Assembly (NCBI GenBank): GCA_028817795.1
Contig: JAPPOU010000129.1
Coordinates: 1-37,455, forward strand
Direction of reading: 5' to 3'
Source: Alphaproteobacteria bacterium
Lineage (GTDB): Bacteria; Pseudomonadota; Alphaproteobacteria; Micavibrionales; UBA2020
Length of the DNA stretch: 37,455 nucleotides
The notes under the pieces are model-generated. The model saw nothing but the letters and a program-made list of their open reading frames with translations, made no database searches and was not told where the DNA came from. Below, piece after piece: positions 36,488 to 37,455 of this stretch (positions within the stretch are counted from its first letter, which is position 1; each line of letters opens with the position of its first letter). The position numbers were made by a program, and so were the translations under genes.

Positions 36488-36916
36488 ATGAAAAAACATA
36501 TATTGCCGCTCATGCTTGTTCTTGTTCCCGTTCTGGCACTCACCGCCTGCGGGCCGAACCGCCAACAGGCTGACCAGAAAATTTTGAACGCCTGTCTTGC
36601 CGCTTTAAAAACCGTGCACGGGCCGGATGACAGCATTGACCTGCAGGAAAAAACTTTTGAATCCAGTAAATCACAAACAGGATCGAAACTGCGCACCGTC
36701 AAAATCCGTGCCTATCTCACAAAGAACCGTGGCATGATCGAAGAAAAGAACTTTAGCTGCACCTTTGACGAAGTATCCGGGCTTTTTGGCTATTCACCTG
36801 AGTTTTACAGCATGGACGCGGGCGGACGCCTCTATGGCAACGTCGACGGCGTCATTAAAGGCGGCGTCACCGAAATGATGAACATCACGGCAGCCGTGGA
36901 AGCAGAATTGCGGTAA
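36488..36916 (+). CDS. Small putative lipoprotein
   Basis: MKKHILPLMLVLVPVLALTACGP (lipobox LTAC). GAGGAGG upstream of the ATG. Confidence 0.8.
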   Translation: MKKHILPLMLVLVPVLALTACGPNRQQADQKILNACLAALKTVHGPDDSIDLQEKTFESSKSQTGSKLRTVKIRAYLTKNRGMIEEKNFSCTFDEVSGLFGYSPEFYSMDAGGRLYGNVDGVIKGGVTEMMNITAAVEAELR

Positions 36917-36935
36917 AGTTGTTTAGGGTCAGGCC

Positions 36936-37415
36936 CTAAATACCGTTCGCCAAAAGTGCGCGAATGCCCAAGAGCCAGACCATAAAGGATATCGCCAGCA
37001 CCAGCGATGCCAGCTTGAAGTATTTTCCGCCCGCATCGACAGGCACAACAACTTCCTGCCGTTTTTTGGCGACTTTTTTTAGCTCTTCTTCATCAACGTC
37101 TTCGGTGCTGTAATTGCTGTGCCATTCATAGCTGGCTTTTTGCGTCAGCGCCTTGGTCACGGCCTGCGTTTCAATGAACGCGGCGTATTTGTGCACAAAG
37201 GCACCAATGATCGCGATAATGCCACCCATAAAAAAGAAACCGCCAATCAAAGTCATGATCGGCTTTTCATGCGGCGGGAACAAATCCATCATGCGATAGG
37301 CCACCCACAACAAAAACAGGGTGCCAAAGTTCAATGCCAAAAACGCCTTGATAAAAAACATTTGGGCGGGGTGCGGCTTGCGCGCATCCATCGCGCCATA
37401 GCGCATCTGCCCCAT
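36936..37415 (-). CDS. Membrane protein of unknown function, possibly continuing beyond the window
   Basis: Three hydrophobic segments. The frame stays open upstream of the ATG at 37415 to the window edge (..QNTGDIQGQRGSP-MGQMRYG), so the true start may be outside. Confidence 0.65.
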   Translation of the reverse strand: MGQMRYGAMDARKPHPAQMFFIKAFLALNFGTLFLLWVAYRMMDLFPPHEKPIMTLIGGFFFMGGIIAIIGAFVHKYAAFIETQAVTKALTQKASYEWHSNYSTEDVDEEELKKVAKKRQEVVVPVDAGGKYFKLASLVLAISFMVWLLGIRALLANGI

Positions 37416-37455
37416 GGGCGAACCGCGCTGGCCCTGAATATCCCCTGTATTTTGA

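Overview
This 37.5 kb window appears to come from an alphaproteobacterial chromosome. That is inferred from gene content (AddAB, Pal/YbgF/TilS, Nfu, an LdtR-like MarR); no search was run. The left edge holds the end of a Dot/Icm-like (type IVB) secretion locus: an IcmP/DotM-like protein, a single-TM unknown, an IcmO/DotL-like coupling ATPase and a small membrane protein. Most of the rest is housekeeping: pal-ybgF-tilS, UvrD/PcrA, SurA, RsmA, Gmk, two glycosyltransferases, ThrS-InfC, thioredoxins, AddAB, a MurU-like nucleotidyltransferase, TsaE, FNR, Nfu and MiaA. Among these sit several poorly described genes. The most notable observations are: (1) a two-gene family built from three copies of a ~65-75 aa module, whose genes share a TTGACATATT promoter element associated with inverted repeats (one a perfect 14-bp-arm palindrome with the -35 box in its loop); (2) a duplicated P-x-SWM-x-IIG-x-D motif in the C-terminal tail of the IcmO/DotL-like ATPase; (3) a SET-domain gene and a tandem thioredoxin between addA and the canonical trxA; (4) an HELYH metallopeptidase-like protein next to them; (5) infC apparently starting at AUA; (6) a 16-bp palindrome upstream of an LdtR-like MarR gene. 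No CRISPR array, rRNA, tRNA or transposase was recognised.
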